In this document: one piece after another, positions 13,831 to 24,627 of the stretch | How the letters are laid out: the number at the start of each line of letters is the position of its first letter | How positions within the stretch are numbered: position 1 is the stretch's first letter | DNA from: Acanthacorydalis orientalis | Taxonomy: Eukaryota > Arthropoda > Insecta > Megaloptera > Corydalidae | Direction: 5' to 3' | Assembly (NCBI GenBank): GCA_034766995.1 | Contig: CM068314.1 | Coordinates: forward strand, 34,695,708 to 34,759,707 | DNA: 64,000 bases | The notes under the pieces: generated by a model | The model's database searches: none | What the model saw: only the letters and a program-made list of their open reading frames with translations | Told to the model about the DNA's origin: nothing | Program-made: the position numbers and the translations under genes

Positions 13831-14312
13831 GACAAAATATCCGTTATATTGTATGTTATTTATTTTTGATTATTAAAAGTAATTTGTTTCGCGAGGAAAT
13901 GTATCATTTAAGGTTCTGTTACTTCATCAAATCGAATGTTAACAATTTCCTTTCGTTTCATAGAACGATTGGCAGCTTACAGTAGGAGTCAGATGTGTTA
14001 CGTTCTTATTGATATCGAAACTGAAGATAACGAAGTTTTACTTGTTGACAAATATATAAACATCACTCTGTCATATATATTGTTATTGTTTTATTTTTAT
14101 ATACCTATCTCTACAATATGTACTACTGAATGTTGATTTTTCAATTACTATTTTTTTCTTACATATTAATATACTTTTATTCTTGTCTCAAGATATTGAT
14201 TTTATTCTCATTTAGTTTTCCATGTTATGAGTTTATAAAAGTTCTATGAACTGCAGAATATGTGAACATTTTTGAGACGAATATAAAAATGAATTCTCAT
14301 GAATACGTTTTT

Positions 14313-14316
<4 letters not shown>

Positions 14317-14359
<43 letters not shown>
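14317..14359. repeat. (AT)n microsatellite
   Basis: A pure run of about 21 units in plain AT-rich sequence. Confidence 0.95.
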
Positions 14360-14364
<5 letters not shown>

Positions 14365-15251
14365 TTTATATTTTTTTGTTATATACAACCTACTTTAAGT
14401 AATTTTTGCTATACTAAATATTTAACTGCTACTATTTGTAAAATGTTGATCTTTGTTTTATTTATATTCGTTTGCTTTTAATTATATGAAATTCTATGTT
14501 TTTTTTTATATCCTTTTGATATACTCGTATTTTCAAAGTGTACAAAATCAAACTACACTAATCTTTTATAAACCAAATAATCATAATCGATTTTCTGATA
14601 AGTAACATAAGAAACATTTATTATTTCAATATCGACATGCGTTATATTTAGTAATTTTTAGTTCATTCACTTTTTAATTTCATATATTTTACTTTATTAT
14701 TTTCATTACAGATAAATATCGATATTTGAATTAATAAAATATTTATTTAAAAAAATATCACTTGCGATACTCGGCTCTACAGAGGACGATATAACGAATG
14801 ATAAGGATTATTCTAATTTTTTTAGAGATAATATATTTATACACTTATTTTAATGGACATATATATATATATATATGTATATGTATATATATATATTTGA
14901 TACCGTATTTTTTTTTATTATATAAATAGCAAGTTTCTACATCTATGTATAAAATAAGTATACATGATACAATCGATAATGATTTTGATTTATTCACATT
15001 CTTATAGTTTATATCAATTAAGTGATGGTGTAAAAAATGTACTGTGATTAATATTAACTCAATACGTTCAGTTTGATCAAATTCGAGTTCACATTCAATA
15101 AATAATTACTTTCGAGATTATTACTCATCAAGTATTGAATATAGACTTGTTTTGTTGTGATCACTAATAGCCATCTGCTATCGAGCACGTAATAAAATAA
15201 CTGTAGTATAAATAAGATAGTCTAGATTAATACACACCCAAGTAAGTAACT

Positions 15252-15257
15252 CACACA

Positions 15258-15322
<65 letters not shown>
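15252..15322. repeat. (CA)n(AT)n compound microsatellite
   Basis: About 18 CA units with one CATA interruption pass into about 17 AT units. Confidence 0.95.
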
Positions 15323-15325
<3 letters not shown>

Positions 15326-15492
15326 CATAAACAGGTGTATATTACTATCGTTCATAAAAAATCTGATTACACGTGTGTACTTAAGTAGTATTCTGATTAG
15401 TGATGCGTTATTCCAGTAAAAATGCTATTTATGTCAAATGTAAAAATATATATATATAAAATAATTTAAATAACTATGTATATGTTCCCCAA

Positions 15493-15826
15493 AAACTGTG
15501 GCAATTTGAATGGGAAGTTATAACTCATTCACCATATTTCCCTGACCTAGCAACACCATCCGATTATCATCTGTTCTTAAATCTCCAAAATCACATCAAT
15601 GAAAAACTGCTTAATACAGATAATGATGTCTGAAGGGAATTCGACTCTTTCTTTAATGTAAAGACCAACAAGTTTTATCGTTAGGGTATTGAAAATTTGA
15701 GATTAAGATGGGAAGAAGTTGTAAATAATAACGGAAAATATATTTTCGATCTGAATTAAAACATCAATTTTTTTCGCTGTTTCAAAATTTATTTTAAAAA
15801 ACCGCATTACTTATGGGTTGACGCAA
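15493..15826 (+). mobile_element. mariner 3' remnant, C-terminal transposase end plus terminal repeat
   Basis: The plus strand from 15493 to 15759 reads as the last 88 codons of a mariner transposase, including WEVITHSPYFPDLATPSDYH, the region of the last catalytic aspartate, and later RWEEVVNNNGKYIFD. Two in-frame stops (TGA after NDV, TAG after FYR) break it, and one extra residue splits the usual LAPSDY. The 3' terminal repeat ends ttatgggttgacgcaa at 15826, followed by TA. Everything upstream of the catalytic end is missing. The terminal repeat differs from that of the other three mariners here, so it belongs to a different lineage. Confidence 0.83.
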
Positions 15827-17025
15827 TACGAGTATAAGAGAGTTCAGAGAAAAGATTTAAAATTTATAAGCTTAAATGTTTTAACTTAAACTTATAATCG
15901 ATTTATGTTTTTCTATGTGTGATTCCTTTTTTATGTTGTTCTGGTTGTCTCCGGCCTTTTGAATAACACGTATATCATCATTTTCAGACACATTTCAGAT
16001 AAATCATCAAGAATTGTGTAAATTCTACCTAAATATTTAACTCGACATGAAACTATTTGTGGAGAACAGAAACTCAAACAATTCAAAATGGACAAAGACT
16101 ACCAGGACAACTCTTTGATTTGTCTATTTTAATAAATAGAGTACTTTTCATAAAATTATACAAGTTTCCTTTAGTAAATTATTTAATAATTACTTATTGT
16201 TCATTTTAGATTGATTTATGTACAATTCTAATTTGATTATTAACAAAAAGCCAAAGTACAGTAAAATCAATTTTTTTTTATATTTATTTTATACTTTTAC
16301 GCTTTTTTTGTCATTTACTGCATTAGTATTCGCTAAATTAAAATCCACCATAAGTAATATCTAAATATTGTGGTACGCCAAAGTAATATGGTGTAAGTAA
16401 CTGATTCATTTGTAAAAAAGAATTAATCTACAATGTACAATCTATAATTAGAATATTTTTTCTATTTTTTTTAAATAACGGTCAAAATGAAAAAAAATCA
16501 CACCACAATTTCTCCTTTATTGATTCAAAGAAATGCCCAAGTATTTAATTTTAAATAATGTAAAAAGGCACTTACATTTCAATCATCTGTTCAATTAATA
16601 ATGAATAACAGTTTGGTTAAACTGAACTACATTCGTGCATTGTCAAAAACTACTATCTTTTCGGCGAGTCTAATCGATTTATAATGGAAAATTCGTAAAA
16701 GTGAAAAAAATTATATCAATTTTTTTTCTATATTTCCTTATCTAAAGCATATCTGTTAATTATTATGATGTTAAAAAATAAATATTTGGTATGGACAAAA
16801 ATTAATATTGTATCTATGCGTGTTAAAAAACAAACTATATACATATTCTATTTTATAAATGTTTTTAAGTTGTATTATTAATACATTAACAGAAGAATAC
16901 TTCAGAGTATTACATAAGTATATTCAATTCAATAATGAACTCTTCATGCTTAATTTACTTTTAATACTAAGTATGTTTGAAGTGACGTTAAAAATAATTA
17001 CTTTAAAAATGTACATGCTACATAC

Positions 17026-17032
<7 letters not shown>

Positions 17033-17077
<45 letters not shown>
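17033..17077. repeat. (AT)n microsatellite
   Basis: About 22 AT units followed by GTATGTAT. Confidence 0.94.
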
Positions 17078-17085
<8 letters not shown>

Positions 17086-18303
17086 AAAAGAATAGCACAC
17101 TTGCATTCTTTAATTATTTGTGATGTCGGTACATACCTAAATTCCAAATAACATACAAACGTTAACGTGTTGCACCTGAGGCAAATAGAATGAATTCTAT
17201 AGTAAATCGCATCCAATCAAAACATGAAAATTAATTCTCTTATTTGACCCTAAACTTTCACAAACAGACAACGCCTTATTGAAAGGCACGAGTGATTACC
17301 GTAAATACAATAAAACGATTCACAACATTCAGAGACGAGAGACACACCCATTTGTCTATATAGTAATCGCTTTATTTTACTTTACAATCTTCATTTTGAT
17401 CTCTAATATCCGTCGACGTGGTCGATACCAAGAATTACAAAAAATTGGTAGTTGTTTTATTTTCTACGTTTAATTACAACTATCTTGATATAATAAGTGT
17501 ATATGTGTAAAGACATATGTATAACTACAGGTGTTTATAAAGTATTTTTTGTGTCTATAGGAATAAATTACTGAATGTATAATGTAGATTAAGTTTTTGC
17601 ATTTATATTAAATTATTATAAAAATGAACGCTCATGATATATTTCATATTTTCAGCGAGACAGTTTATTTTTTATAACTAAAAGATGACATTAATAAAAC
17701 TTAAGTCAGTTTAGAATTTTTGATCTAATGGCTTCTTAATGTTTGTATATTTTTTACTCTATGCCCATTTATAAGATTAAAAGGCAAAAAATAGTAAATT
17801 TGACAATTTCTAAGTTTCAAAATTAAAAAATTTCACTTCTTTATATTTCTGCATTTATTGAAATGAGAGCTCTGTACAACATTCTACTTGTATTACTGAA
17901 TAAATTTATCGTTGAAAGGCATTATATTATTTTATAGTGTTATATAATAAAGTTTCGTAGTAAACATTTTCCTATATAATTGCATTCTTGACTGAACACA
18001 TAAAAATATTCTAAAATCAATACAGAAAAAACTTCTTCTATGTGTAATATAAAAAAATAGATACGTATTTAACACAAAAAGCAAATAGATTTTTTTGGTA
18101 ACGTGTATTATTTAGTTTTTTAGACAATTAAAAAATATATCATTTAATTAAATAATTAAAAAAAATTAAATAACGTTACTTTCATTAATGATACTAAAAT
18201 ACAAATGTTTCAAAATAAATTATGTAATAGAATATTTCTGTGAAATATAAATCTCATTTAAAATAAAAATTAATGTTTCTATTCCAAATAATTATACTTT
18301 TTT

Positions 18304-18545
18304 AAAATTATTGTTTTTGATACTGTAGCTAAATTACTTTCACAAGCAAATTTTTCCTTCTCACAAACCATTCAAAAATGTTCTAAATGTGATTGTTGTT
18401 CATACTGATTATTTTTAATGGGAATACCATCACTCACAGAGAGCTAAAGTATAAAAAAAAACTCTTACAGTGAATAATTAAATGATTAATAATTAATTAT
18501 TGAACATTTTGATAAGAATTGTTTTTTAAGAGCGAAAGTTCATTT
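18304..18545. mobile_element. AT-rich palindromic repeat (MITE-like), copy a
   Basis: Two arms in inverted orientation flank a core. The left arm contains ttctcacaaaccattcaaaa and the core reads atcactcacagagagctaaa. The right arm contains atgattaataattaattatt followed by gaacattttgataagaa. Similar arms and cores occur at about eight other places listed here. No coding capacity is seen and the exact ends are uncertain. Confidence 0.5.
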
Positions 18546-18889
18546 AAGAAAAGCGTCTATGTTTTTTTCTTTTGCAATGTTGTAAATTAATAATAAATAT
18601 TCTACTGAATAATTTAAAACACTTCACAAATGTAATTCTTCTACTAAATTTTTCTATTATTTTTATTAAAATACATATATTAGAAATTGAATAATAATTT
18701 GAACAATCTTTGCACATAAAAATATATTTAATAGAAAAGATTTATAAGTGAAAATTATGTATAATATTTATATTTTACATTTTTAAAAAAAAATATATTT
18801 AAAATTCTAAATATTGGTTAGTAAAATGTAACTGAATAATTTAAAAGAAGACACTGATACGAATGAATTTTTCATTTCCCTACAAACAA

Positions 18890-19100
18890 CTTTTTTTGTG
18901 CAATCAAAAAGTTTTAATAATTGATTATTTTCAATTTTGCTTATACACATTTTTATAGCGATGTCATTATCTTCAGATCAGTAGTACAACGAAAAATCGT
19001 TGTTTTATTTTATAATCAATCATAAAAATGATCAATAATGAATTATTAAATATTTTGATTAGAATTCTTTGCATGCATTTGAAGAAAAAAAATTATTTAT
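18890..19100. mobile_element. AT-rich palindromic repeat (MITE-like), copy b
   Basis: The left arm has aataattgattattttcaat then cttatacacatttttatagc, and the core has gatgtcattatcttcagatc. The right arm has aaaaatgatcaataatgaat and tattttgattagaattc. It follows copy a by about 350 bases and precedes copy c, so the family is clustered here. Confidence 0.5.
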
Positions 19101-19144
19101 CACAAAAAAAGAAAAGAATCAACCTTTTTCTTGTGTTATATTCT

Positions 19145-19275
19145 ATAGATGATTTTTTTACTTTAGAGCTTTTTTTGTAACTTAATAGTCTGGAGATCTG
19201 CATAAGTAATAATGGAAATGATTACTAATCAATTATTTAACATTTTTAATTAGATGTTTTTGTGATTTGTGTGGG
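19145..19275 (-). mobile_element. AT-rich palindromic repeat (MITE-like), copy c, single arm
   Basis: Only the core and right arm are seen: tactttagagctttttttg, then ctgcataagtaataatgg, then atgattactaatcaattatt and aacatttttaattagatg, ending in gtgatttgtg. A G9 run (near 19271) adjoins it. Confidence 0.45.
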
Positions 19276-19871
19276 GGGGGGCGGTGTAGGAATTCATGTG
19301 TGAAAGTAAATTTAACTACAGCGCCAAAAACATTCTTGAGATAAATGAGAATTTTTTTTACAATATTTTTTTAGTGATAATTATTGTTACATCTAGATCT
19401 TTTTCGTTTTAAACTATTACACTACATTATTGTGTTTTATAGTGGTGTAAATACGAAGCAACATTAACAAACTGAAATACACTAAGAATAATATAAAAAA
19501 TTAATGACATGTATAACTTCTTATTTTATTTTTGTTTCGAAATTTATCTTTCTTAAAAAGACATTTAAAATCACATTTAATGTTTTTTTAAGAATTGTAA
19601 CTATTCGTTTTTTATTATAATGAAAAATTAATTTATGGAAAAGTAAAATAAATGAATTATAACAAAATAAAAATAATAATAATAATCTATGATTTACTAA
19701 AATTCAATTGTACTTTTTTAATTTACTTGTTAATATATTCTTGTCCGTTTATTTTCAGTAAAATATATGCAAACTTTATAAACATATTATATACATATTT
19801 CATTTACATATATGTAGTAGATATGATACGTAACCGTATATAACTTATTTTTTTTTTTGTTATTGTTGCAG

Positions 19872-19957
19872 CAAAAAATTTCGTTTTGGTTCGCAACAGG
19901 AGGTGCTGGATTTTGTCTAAGCAGAGCACTCGCTTTGAAAATGATGCCAGTCGCCAG
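19872..19957 (+). CDS. fng: fringe glycosyltransferase, internal exon (donor-domain motif)
   Basis: This 86-base internal exon encodes 28 complete codons plus two bases and opens in phase 0 with QKIS. It carries the motif [15 protein letters not shown], which is diagnostic of the Fringe branch of GT31 glycosyltransferases. Fringe is a Golgi type II membrane enzyme that adds GlcNAc to O-fucose on Notch EGF repeats and so tunes Delta versus Serrate/Jagged signalling. The splice sites are good: a T-rich tract ending ttgttgcag before the exon and gtgagt after it. The final AG is completed by the T that opens the exon at 57283, giving a serine codon (PVA-S-NGKF), so phase and sequence both join correctly. 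The preceding exon, expected to carry the DDD metal-binding region, was not found upstream in the window. I am confident of the family; assignment to the single insect fringe gene is by resemblance to remembered family sequence. Confidence 0.9.
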
Positions 19958-21601
19958 GTGAGTCAAAATAATTACTTTGTATTTAGATATTTAAGATAAG
20001 CACGATGAATAGAATTAATTTATAGAATCATTTTGCAACTACTGGAGCACATGATAAACGAGATGAACCATTTATTGTATTATGAAATATTAGATTAATT
20101 ACACGATTTATATAAATATATATATATATATATATATACACATATGTGTGTGTGTGTATATATGTATATTGTAATAGCGTTTTTAATATTTTATTGTGTC
20201 CGTATACGTAAAACAAAAAAATAATCTTGACGTCATTAAAGTCGTTCTATAAACATCTTTATGTACGTACATTGTAACAAAACCAGTATTTATGATAGCA
20301 AAGAAAGCACGAACATTTACGAAAAAAAGTTAAAAAGTCAATTAATTTGTAGTATCACTGACGTCCAATTAAAGCAGGTCCCGAAATCAAGGTCATCAAA
20401 TAAATTGCGCCCGCTTAAAAATAATGTTCTCGATTTAAAGTAAACTATAATTAAAAATGTTGTATAAAAAATGAATATGTCAGTTAGCTGTCGTTATACA
20501 GTGGCGTGACAGGCGTGAAAATTATTTGTGTTAGATGTTTACTTGTATATTTTGTGAAATACAAAATCTGTATCTGTATCTAGACTCATTATACATATTA
20601 TATATATATATATGAGCGTACATTTTTGGAAAACAAGTTAATTTTTTAACGAATTATTTATTACCTAGTAAATAACTTACGATGTTATAAAATGTATGTA
20701 AAAAAATCTGTCAGATATATTTCGTCTTCTAAAAAATGTTGACGTATATTTTATTTCCCACTTTAAAATGTCTTTTTATTAGTCTTTGGCATTTGACTGT
20801 ATTTACTTATTGTAATTGTTACTACTTGGTATTTGTTATCTGTACAAATAAATACCACGTACATATTATTTTTTTCCATGTTAATTACAATAATCTAATA
20901 TAAAATAAGTTATATAAAAAAGTGATAATAAATAAACAATAGATGTAAAATTTAAATAAAATATGCATAAGTATCTAGAAAAAGTATACTTTATCTCAGA
21001 TATAATCATATTTTGGGTCTTAAGACCAAGTTTTAGGATATTTTGACAAATTGATATGTGGCGATAAATAGAGTAACTGTTTTTTTACCTGTTCTAAAAA
21101 TGGTGTTTTTCGTCATTTGGACAAAGAGTAAATTCTTAACATGTTTGTAAATTCTTACATACAAGCTTATAAACTTGCTCTTTGCCTAATTAACGATAAA
21201 TAATTTTTAGAAGAGGCTGAGCGTGGAACGAGTGCTTGAATGTATACTTCAAATTGGCAGTAAGCCAAGCAGCCTCAGGTTGTTTGCCGCTTCTTGTCTC
21301 GATTTTATTTGATGTACACATTCGAGTATTCATATGTTCTCGTCCTGTCTCATATCTAACTTGAAGTTGGATACATAAATGGTTATAAAAGTTAACAATG
21401 TAGTGAGAAAACGTATACATGTGTACTAATACCTCATCCGTAGTAAAAAAATTCTTGAATCTATGTAAAAACGAGACAACGATCTTTTTGTTAGGTTCAC
21501 CGCTGTACAAAATACTTAAATGAAAATATAATTAATATGTTGGATGCTGTTATTATCAAGAAAATGCTTCTTTTATTAATTATTTGAATAATTTTTATAT
21601 T

Positions 21602-22068
21602 GTTGACCTAGAGATTTTCTTCCTATAGGATCAGGTGTTAGTGTATTTCCCTGTGACCGGTTTTGGCACATGTGCCATCTTCAGGTGAATTTTGAAGATT
21701 AAATAAATTATTTCGGTTTATTCTCTATTTATATTAATATTAAGGGATTTGTTTTAAATTATAATTTAAAGTACAACTGGTAATAAAAAGTATAAACTGA
21801 AAATAATAAATATACAAAATAAAAATGTAAAATTAAATATTCTCGAAAACTTAGAAATCTATAAAAATAAATATAATATATTACACGACCAAATAAAGAC
21901 CAACAACGTCGTGTATTTTATACTTTAAAGCCATAATTAAAATTATACTACATACAACATAAAAATAATAAAATACTACAACATAACTAAACTACAGCCC
22001 TTAACATTAATATAACTAGAGCATAACCCGAAACCGGTCTCGTACAGGAAGAAGACCTCCAGGACAAC
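21602..22068. mobile_element. inverted-repeat element with hammerhead-like ends (possible Penelope-like remnant)
   Basis: The outer ends match as inverted repeats: 21602-21624 and the reverse complement of 22046-22068 agree at 19 of 23 bases. Just inside each end lies GACCGGTTT or its complement. On the minus strand at the left end, CTGAAGA, a palindromic GGCACATGTGCC and AAAACCGGTC follow one another, the layout of a hammerhead ribozyme core. On the plus strand at the right end GAAACCGGTC is intact, but the upstream half is degraded. Between the ends is about 330 bases of AT-rich sequence without an open frame. Inverted terminal repeats bearing minimal hammerheads are known from Penelope-like elements; a fold-back DNA element is the alternative. 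Confidence 0.5.
21655..21684 (-). ncRNA. degenerate hammerhead ribozyme-like motif
   Basis: Read on the minus strand: CUGAAGA (fits the conserved CUGANGA), a U, a perfect five-base-pair stem from GGCAC/GUGCC with a two-base loop, then AAAA where GAAA is required, and CCGGUC, which would form the very short helix III and the UC cleavage site. The G12 position appears to be A in this copy, which should abolish cleavage. A clear helix I could not be drawn. It is likely a dead copy. Confidence 0.4.
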
Positions 22069-22769
22069 ATACCAATGGTATCACAGACATAAAACATTAC
22101 ATGTATAATTTTTTGCATTATTTGTTATTTTTTTATTATTAACAACATGGAAATATAAAAACAAGAGTGCATTCGATGCATTTATTTCGAGGTATGTGTA
22201 TGTATTAAAGCTGTCCACAAGAATATGATTTTTCTTTAATGTAACGATTTAAATAGATCCGAAATTGTATCAGATCGTGTTATATAGAAACTGAAGTTAT
22301 TTACCTCACCTCAAATCAACGTACACATTCTAGCTATTGTACCTCCTCTCTGCCTCATGCGCGTTCGTGCTCATACGTGATACAATTTTTTAAAAGGTCA
22401 AGTTTACAAGCTGTATTCGTGATACGAGCTCGTTATAAACGTATATGTTTATATGGAAGTATGCACGAATTAAATTTCTTATGGATTGATACTCGCTATA
22501 TCCAAGTTTATGTATATTTAAAACTCACTATGTTTCTGATATTATATTATATAAGTGATGTATGTATAAATGTTATCGAATAATTTGTTAATAGGAAAAA
22601 CTAAGTTAATACTTTTGTCCAAACATTTTTTTCTAATCAAAAAAATAAACATATCTTTATAATTAAAAACTTTGTAATGTAATTTTGACTCTCTGGCTAA
22701 ATTCAATTTTATAAATAAATTTTCAATGATCACACAAGTTTTAACAGTGAGACTTAAGAGCGATAAAGT

Positions 22770-22930
22770 ATAGATTTTTCTGTATTTTAGCGCTCTGAAG
22801 AGAATAGAATCGTTATCGAAATGTACATAAGGAACAATCAAAAATGATTAATAATCATTTATAGAACATTTCTGATCAGAAAAAAACATTCGATTTGTGA
22901 AGCGTGTGAAAAATTTATCCGTAAAACTAA
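22770..22930 (-). mobile_element. AT-rich palindromic repeat (MITE-like), copy d, single arm
   Basis: The order core then right arm is clear: gtattttagcgctctgaaga, cgaaatgtacataaggaac, aaaaatgattaataatcatt, gaacatttctgatcagaaaa, and the end tttgtgaagcgtgtgaaaaa. This is one of the best-preserved arms and is useful as a reference for the family. Confidence 0.55.
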
Positions 22931-23149
22931 AAAGTTTATTTGTAAATAAAATATTTTTTCCGTCAATGAACTTTTTAATTATGAAATTTTCAATATACGA
23001 ATTGAGTATTACTGTATTATTCTTTTAGATATATTACTTTCCTCACTGTCACAGTAAGAATTGTCACCATACATAAAAACAATGGGTTCCAATTTAAGTA
23101 CGGTGCTTAAATTGCTGATATGTGTAAACGTGTCCCTATAAAGATAGTT

Positions 23150-23295
23150 TCGGTCAGTTGGTCAACAGTCCGACATGCTATCACTAGTCTACAGTCATAG
23201 GAAAAGAGTGAGGTGGTTGTAATCTAATAGCTCTTGCACTTTGAATTCACAACCAGTGGTTTGAGTATTCAAATCTCAGTTTGAATTATGTACGC
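23150..23295. repeat. possible tRNA-derived SINE fragment
   Basis: The stretch is less AT-rich than its surroundings and contains a B-box-like gtattcaaatctc preceded by cacaaccagtggtttg. It ends right before the hAT MITE at 23319. The minus strand shares ctggttgtgaattc with the tRNA-like sequence at 1.48 kb. The A box is unconvincing. Confidence 0.25.
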
Positions 23296-23318
23296 GGGTA
23301 TCTTTTTTCAGTTTAAAC

Positions 23319-23666
23319 CAAGGGTGGGCGATTTTTTCGATAATAAGAGCCACATATACTTTTCATTCATTTGAATGTTCAAGAGCCACAAAGAATATGA
23401 TTTTAAAATTGTATTTATAAATATCTATTATCACAGACATTCCATAAGAGACCGTGTTAAAAGATGCATTTTAAAGATATTTTTCTCAAAAATTTACATG
23501 GTAACCCGTCCCGAATTTAATTTCTTTGTATTCAGCAAGCCTTAATTAACAAAACAGTTTAGTTTCATGTCTTTTTTTTAAAGATTGTCCATAACCGTAG
23601 AACTACCTTAAACAGAAATGTGGACACAATGCATATGCATATTTCAAAAGGTAATGTGAATTACCT

Positions 23667-23745
<79 letters not shown>

Positions 23746-23892
23746 CTAATATTGGTACATACTATACTATTATGGATTATTAATATAAAAGTTTAGGAAA
23801 AATAGCACTGAAACCCAATATTGTCTCGGGAGCTGGACAGAGTAGCTTTGGGAGTCGCATGTGGCACGCAAAGCGCAGTTTGCCCAGTGTTG
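23319..23892. mobile_element. hAT-type MITE, copy B (574 bp, with internal AT array)
   Basis: This is homologous to 1982-2497: it opens CAAGGGTGGGCGATTTTTTCG, shares the segment gataataagagccacatat and much of the interior, and ends tttgcccagtgttg. Flanks are GTTTAAAC and GTATAAAC, an 8-bp duplication with one change. The main length difference is an (AT)36 array at 23671-23742, sitting where copy A has only a short TTTATATATAAA. There is no coding capacity. Confidence 0.82.
23671..23742. repeat. (AT)36 microsatellite inside hAT MITE copy B
   Basis: The run interrupts homology with copy A exactly where copy A has a short TATATATA, so it expanded after the element inserted. Confidence 0.95.
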
Positions 23893-24018
23893 GTATAAAC
23901 GTATTGCATTTCCTTATTATTTTCTATATTTTTTATGTACTATATTCAGTTTGAATAATAATTTAAAGTAGAACAATAAAAGGCCATTTAAAATTATGGC
24001 AGAACAACTGAGTTTAAA

Positions 24019-24021
<3 letters not shown>

Positions 24022-24071
<50 letters not shown>
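24022..24071. repeat. (AT)n microsatellite
   Basis: About 25 AT units, 130 bases after hAT MITE copy B. Confidence 0.94.
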
Positions 24072-24073
<2 letters not shown>

Positions 24074-24502
24074 CCAGGATCAAAAAGTTTCGGCAATCCA
24101 TCAAATCATCGGTTGATATCGACAACCATCCCAAACTAGAGACATCTTCCACAGACTCTTAGTCCTCTCTAAACAAATACCACTGGTATACCCGCGTTTT
24201 CGATAAACGCTCATTTCTAAATCGTTTTTCCAGCATTTTAAACGTCTTAGCATAAGAAATTTCGTTTTTGAAACTAAAATTGAATATAAATTCTGCTCGA
24301 AAAATTTAGTAATAGTAAAATTCGCCAAACACACCTAACACTATTATACAAATAAATCAGGTATTCAAGATTGATTTGAGGGATTGCATAATTTTTACAG
24401 ATTGCAGTAAGAATTACCACATTATCATTTGAAAAGAAATTAACATTCAGTTTGAACGATTCTTTTAAAGTTGAAATTCCCGAATATTTTTAAACAGTGT
24501 AG

Positions 24503-24504
24503 TG

Positions 24505-24539
<35 letters not shown>

Positions 24540-24574
24540 ATATGTATTATGCATGTATGTATGTCTAAATGGGT

Positions 24575-24625
<51 letters not shown>
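24503..24625. repeat. compound (AT)n/(GT)n microsatellite pair
   Basis: About ten AT units and eight GT units, then ATGTATG blocks, then about 22 AT units. Confidence 0.93.

Positions 24626-24627
<2 letters not shown>

Larger units (their letters stand above)
1..19871 (+). other. fringe intron, upstream part (incomplete)
   Basis: No coding exon was recognised upstream of 19872, so this is read as intron of fringe, at least 19.9 kb long. It is AT-rich, with many A or T runs. It holds a tRNA-like repeat, a hAT MITE, a pogo-like MITE, two mariner remnants, a palindromic-repeat cluster at 18.3-19.3 kb and several (AT)n arrays, all listed separately. The stretches 1-1430, 2506-4390, 5910-7160, 7230-8930, 8970-10570, 11900-13480 and 15840-17020 show only simple AT-rich sequence with no gene or repeat I can name. 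An exon without a strong family motif could be missed. Confidence 0.7.

Noticed and set aside
13567..13869. 100-codon open frame
   Set aside because: It begins with TTG rather than ATG, has no recognisable domain, is overlapped by another frame, and looks like chance within a GC-elevated island.
21190..21510. 106-codon open frame on the minus strand
   Set aside because: No family resemblance, no splice or promoter context, and it runs up to the inverted-repeat element without a clear function. Chance is more likely.
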